From Actinomycetota bacterium (GTDB lineage Bacteria; Actinomycetota; Actinomycetes; Nanopelagicales; Nanopelagicaceae), in contig SXRC01000065.1 in NCBI GenBank assembly GCA_005793655.1, positions 1-8,415 on the forward strand: 8,415 nt of DNA, read 5' to 3'. The position numbers and the translations under genes are program-made. Under the pieces are notes generated by a model. The model saw only the letters and a program-made list of their open reading frames with translations. It was not told where the DNA came from and made no database searches. Positions 6,611 to 8,415 of the stretch are shown piece after piece; the stretch's first letter is position 1, and each line of letters opens with the position of its first letter.

Positions 6611-6685
6611 TCCGCCATTGTGTAGTGGCTAGCACATGAGCCTTTGAAGCTCAGGGTCCAGGATCGATACCTGGTGGCGGAGCCA
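6611..6685 (+). tRNA. tRNA-Gln (anticodon UUG), CCA encoded
   Basis: The sequence folds fully. Acceptor TCCGCCA (6611-6617) pairs perfectly with TGGCGGA (6675-6681). The D stem is GTG (6620-6622) with CAC (6633-6635) and a GG-containing loop. The anticodon stem is TGAGC (6637-6641) with GCTCA (6649-6653), loop CTTTGAA and anticodon TTG at 6644-6646. The variable region is 4 nt, and the T stem is CCAGG (6658-6662) with CCTGG (6670-6674). Discriminator G73 and CCA (6683-6685) are encoded. U1-A72 and G73 are typical of bacterial tRNA-Gln. The T loop reads ATCGATA, so position 54 is A instead of T. Reads CAA, and CAG by wobble. A tRNA-Gln next to glmU is also found in M. tuberculosis. Confidence 0.97.
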
Positions 6686-6688
6686 CCA
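6672..6688 (+). repeat. Perfect 7-bp inverted repeat over the tRNA-Gln 3' end
   Basis: TGGTGGC (6672-6678), loop GGA, GCCACCA (6682-6688). It uses the 3' acceptor strand, the CCA end and the next three bases. It cannot form together with the mature tRNA fold. An A-run follows instead of a T-run, so it is not an intrinsic terminator on the + strand. Confidence 0.6.
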
Positions 6689-6696
6689 AGAAAAAA

Positions 6697-6708
6697 AGGG
6701 GGTAACTG
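6697..6708 (+). promoter_or_regulatory. Strong ribosome binding site of glmU
   Basis: AGGGGGT at 6697-6703, preceded by A's, resembles AAGGAGGT with one mismatch, and the G-run ends 6 nt before the ATG. It supports the ATG at 6709 and is much stronger than the sites of the rsmI operon genes. Confidence 0.85.
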
Positions 6709-8130
6709 ATGAGCAACTTATCACTTGCCATTGTTCTTGCTGCAGGTGAGAGCAAGCGGATGAAATCAAAGACTTCAAAAGTACTTCACAAGATTGCTGG
6801 TCGCACTGTAATTGAAAATTTACTCACAGCAGTTGAGGCTATCGCTCCTAAAAAATTAATAGTGGTTGTTGGTGCCCAGAAAGATGCAGTAATTGAACAC
6901 ATAAGTGTGATCTACCCATCTGCAAATACAGTTTTTCAAGAAAAAAGAAATGGCACTGGCGCAGCCGCAGCCTTGGCCTTGGCTGAATACAAAGGCAGTG
7001 GCACAGTGTTGATTTTGGCCGCCGATACACCCCTGCTGACCACCCAAACTTTGCAGGAGTTTATAAACGCCCATCAGAGTGAGAAAAACAGCGCATCAGT
7101 ATTAACTGCGCTGCTGCCAGATCCAACTGGGTATGGGCGGATTATGAGAGGTGATGATGGTGTGATCACAAAAATTATTGAAGAAAAAGATGCAAGTGAG
7201 TCTGAAAGAGATATTGATGAGATCAACACCGGCGTCTACCTATTTGAGTTACCGGTAATAAGAAATGTAATCAACCAACTGCGTAGTGATAACTCCCAAA
7301 AGGAGCTTTATCTGACCGATGTTATTGAGTTGATAAACAAAGCAGGAGATAAACCCTACGCAATACTCTCCAACGATTACACCGAAACTCTAGGAATCAA
7401 TGATCGTACTGAGTTGGCAGAGTGCGCAGCGATTATGCGAGATCGAATTAATCACCTACACATGCAAAACGGAGTAAGCATCATTGATCCAACTACTACC
7501 TGGATAGATGCTGGGGTTGAGATTGATGAGGATGTACTTATTTACCCTGGAACTGTGATTACGGGTAAGACAAAAATAAACTCAGCAGCTGTAATTGGTC
7601 CGCGTACCACTTTAGATTCCTGCACAGTAGGGGAAGGAGCTAAGGTGATTGAATCTCATTGCACCGATTCAAAGATTGGCAACGGTGTCAAGGTTGGACC
7701 TTTCACATACTTGCGCAAAGGAAGCGTCTTAAAGGATGAGAGTAAAGCAGGAGCTTTTGTGGAGATTAAAAACTCAACTGTGGGACGAGCTTCAAAGGTT
7801 GCCCACCTGTCATATGTGGGTGATGCTCAGATTGGTGATGAAAGCAATATTGGCGCTGCTACTGTCTTTGTTAATTACGATGGTGAAAAGAAGCATGAAA
7901 CTAAGATTGGCGATCATGTGCGCATTGGTAGTGACACCATGTTGGTAGCACCGGTAACAGTTGGTGATGGTGCCTATACCGCAGCCGGATCGGTGATAAA
8001 TGAGGATGTGCCAGCGGGTGCGATCGGAATTGGCCGTGCCAAGCAGGTCAATATCTTAGGCTGGGTATTACGCAAGCGAGGAAATAGTAAATCAGCAGCG
8101 GCTGCAAAAAAAGCTGGTGCAAAAGAGTGA
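6709..8130 (+). CDS. glmU: Bifunctional UDP-N-acetylglucosamine pyrophosphorylase / glucosamine-1-phosphate N-acetyltransferase
   Basis: GlmU acetylates glucosamine-1-phosphate (C-terminal domain) and then joins it to UTP (N-terminal domain), giving UDP-GlcNAc for peptidoglycan. The 473-residue protein has LAAGESKRMKSKTSKVLH (10-27, K24), Q77, NGTG (81-84), the metal-site D106 in LAADTPLL, GYGRI, EEKDA, EINTGVY and KELYLTD. A left-handed beta-helix of hexapeptide repeats follows, with R336 in FTYLRKG, FVEIKN, catalytic H366 in VAHLSYVGDA, NIGAATVFVNYDG, GSDTMLVAPV and AAGSVI. A Lys/Ala-rich tail (GNSKSAAAAKKAGAKE) ends it. VFVNYDG and WVLRKRG are actinobacterial wording. Substitutions occur at usually conserved places: GTGHA is GTGAA, and the Gly before the catalytic Asp is Ala. 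It lies 23 bp after tRNA-Gln and 52 bp before prs, its common partner. Confidence 0.98.
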   Translation: MSNLSLAIVLAAGESKRMKSKTSKVLHKIAGRTVIENLLTAVEAIAPKKLIVVVGAQKDAVIEHISVIYPSANTVFQEKRNGTGAAAALALAEYKGSGTVLILAADTPLLTTQTLQEFINAHQSEKNSASVLTALLPDPTGYGRIMRGDDGVITKIIEEKDASESERDIDEINTGVYLFELPVIRNVINQLRSDNSQKELYLTDVIELINKAGDKPYAILSNDYTETLGINDRTELAECAAIMRDRINHLHMQNGVSIIDPTTTWIDAGVEIDEDVLIYPGTVITGKTKINSAAVIGPRTTLDSCTVGEGAKVIESHCTDSKIGNGVKVGPFTYLRKGSVLKDESKAGAFVEIKNSTVGRASKVAHLSYVGDAQIGDESNIGAATVFVNYDGEKKHETKIGDHVRIGSDTMLVAPVTVGDGAYTAAGSVINEDVPAGAIGIGRAKQVNILGWVLRKRGNSKSAAAAKKAGAKE

Positions 8131-8150
8131 TTAACCTCTAGTAGAGTTAA
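8131..8150 (+). repeat. Bulged hairpin in the glmU-prs spacer
   Basis: TTAA-CTCT pairs with AGAG-TTAA around an AGT loop, with one bulged C at 8135, giving 8 bp directly after the glmU stop. No T-run follows on the + strand, so it is not a standard terminator. It could protect the glmU 3' end or mean nothing. The remaining spacer (8151-8182) holds only the prs ribosome binding site. Confidence 0.35.
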
Positions 8151-8167
8151 GCCAGATCCACCACAGC

Positions 8168-8182
8168 GAGGGGGAAGCTAAA
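8168..8182 (+). promoter_or_regulatory. Ribosome binding site that decides the prs start
   Basis: GAGGGGG at 8168-8174 is a good Shine-Dalgarno match ending 8 nt before CTG at 8183. It lies over 40 nt from the only other possible in-frame start (TTG at 8216), so it points to the CTG. Confidence 0.75.
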
Positions 8183-8415
8183 CTGAACGAAATACGCTTA
8201 ACCTCCGAAAAATCATTGCGATTATTTACCGGTCGCGCTTATCCTGAGTTAGCAGATCAAGTTGCAGCAGAGCTTGGCATCCCAATCACTCCAACATCAG
8301 CTTATGACTTTGCCAATGGTGAGATATTTATTAGATTTGAAGAGAGTGTGCGCGGCTCTGATGCATTTGTATTACAAAGCCATGCTGCCCCAATAAACAA
8401 GCAGATCATGGAGCA
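8183..8415 (+). CDS. prs: Ribose-phosphate pyrophosphokinase (PRPP synthetase), 5' part, runs off window
   Basis: Prs makes PRPP from ribose-5-phosphate and ATP for nucleotide, His and Trp synthesis and, in actinobacteria, for arabinan precursors. Seventy-seven codons are present: the start LNEIRLTSEKSLRLF, then TGRAYPELADQVA (16-28), FANGEIFIRFEESVRG (43-58) and DAFVLQS (60-66). These match the N-terminal domain of Prs, including the FANGE segment of the nucleotide-binding region, and most closely the actinobacterial form. The frame is open from 8135 after a TAA at 8132-8134, but contains no ATG or GTG near the start. CTG at 8183 lies 8 nt after GAGGGGG and gives the expected N-terminus. TTG at 8216 would start just before LFTGRA and lacks a ribosome binding site. 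It follows glmU, the usual actinobacterial pairing. Confidence 0.95.
   Translation, partial: MNEIRLTSEKSLRLFTGRAYPELADQVAAELGIPITPTSAYDFANGEIFIRFEESVRGSDAFVLQSHAAPINKQIME

Noticed and set aside
6611..6685. tRNA-Gln considered as an integration site for a mobile element
   Set aside because: No integrase, and no repeat of the tRNA 3' end is seen downstream; glmU follows directly as in other actinobacteria.
6672..6700. Hairpin after tRNA-Gln considered as an intrinsic terminator
   Set aside because: It is followed by an A-run and the glmU ribosome binding site, not by T's, and it overlaps the mature tRNA.
6856..7074. Minus-strand open frame of about 70 codons inside glmU, and similar antisense frames within rsmI, metG, tatD, rsmA and ispE
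   Set aside because: They overlap strongly supported conserved genes, have Cys/His/Leu-rich low-information translations, and show no recognisable motif.
8216..8218. TTG as the prs start codon
   Set aside because: No ribosome binding site at a useful distance, and the protein would begin at the edge of the conserved LFTGRA core; CTG at 8183 fits better.
1..8415. Search by eye for CRISPR arrays, insertion sequence ends, phage genes, toxin-antitoxin pairs or a novel defence cassette
   Set aside because: All but about 200 bases are occupied by recognised housekeeping genes and a tRNA; no repeat array, transposase or accessory gene is visible.

Overview
The window reads as a conserved housekeeping region of a low-GC actinobacterium. 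The gene order (pmt divergent from rsmI, then metG, tatD, rsmA, ispE, and tRNA-Gln upstream of glmU and prs) is a condensed version of the order I recall around Rv0996-Rv1018c in Mycobacterium tuberculosis. Several proteins carry actinobacterial wording: the GlmU acetyltransferase segment VFVNYDG, the GRAYPELA start of Prs, the CxxC...CxxH zinc knuckle of MetRS, and a GT39 O-mannosyltransferase. The AT-leaning codon use, very short spacers and compact PMT suggest a streamlined freshwater lineage such as the acI/Nanopelagicales group. That placement is an inference, not a demonstrated fact.

Layout: (1) 1-218, the 3' tail of a + strand gene, possibly the GlpR/SepX membrane protein. (2) 219-1466, pmt on the minus strand, meeting that gene stop-to-stop with no base between. 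(3) 1467-1527, a 61-bp divergent spacer. (4) 1528-6581, five + strand genes, rsmI-metG-tatD-rsmA-ispE, separated by 2, 4, 0 and 17 bp, almost certainly one operon. (5) 6611-6685, tRNA-Gln(UUG) with encoded CCA, with a promoter candidate reaching into the ispE 3' end. (6) 6709-8130, glmU, 23 bp after the tRNA and with a strong ribosome binding site. (7) 8183-8415, the start of prs, which runs off the window and appears to use a CTG start codon. No stretch over 300 bp lacks a gene.

How the genes fit together: RsmI and RsmA both methylate 16S rRNA, MetRS charges tRNA-Met and tRNA-Gln serves translation, so most of the block supports the translation apparatus. IspE supplies isoprenoid precursors by the MEP pathway. 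These feed polyprenyl phosphates, on which PMT (polyprenyl-phosphomannose donor) and the cell wall (GlmU makes UDP-GlcNAc) depend. Prs makes PRPP for nucleotides and, in actinobacteria, for decaprenyl-phosphoryl-arabinose. TatD is a metal-dependent nuclease.

I found no previously undescribed system, mobile element, CRISPR array or defence cassette. The points worth a second look are small: the CTG start of prs, the tRNA that seems to form the leader of glmU mRNA, -10-like boxes placed for leaderless transcription at pmt, metG and ispE, the zero-gap convergent stop pair, the absence of rpfB between tatD and rsmA, and a few substitutions at usually conserved positions of GlmU.
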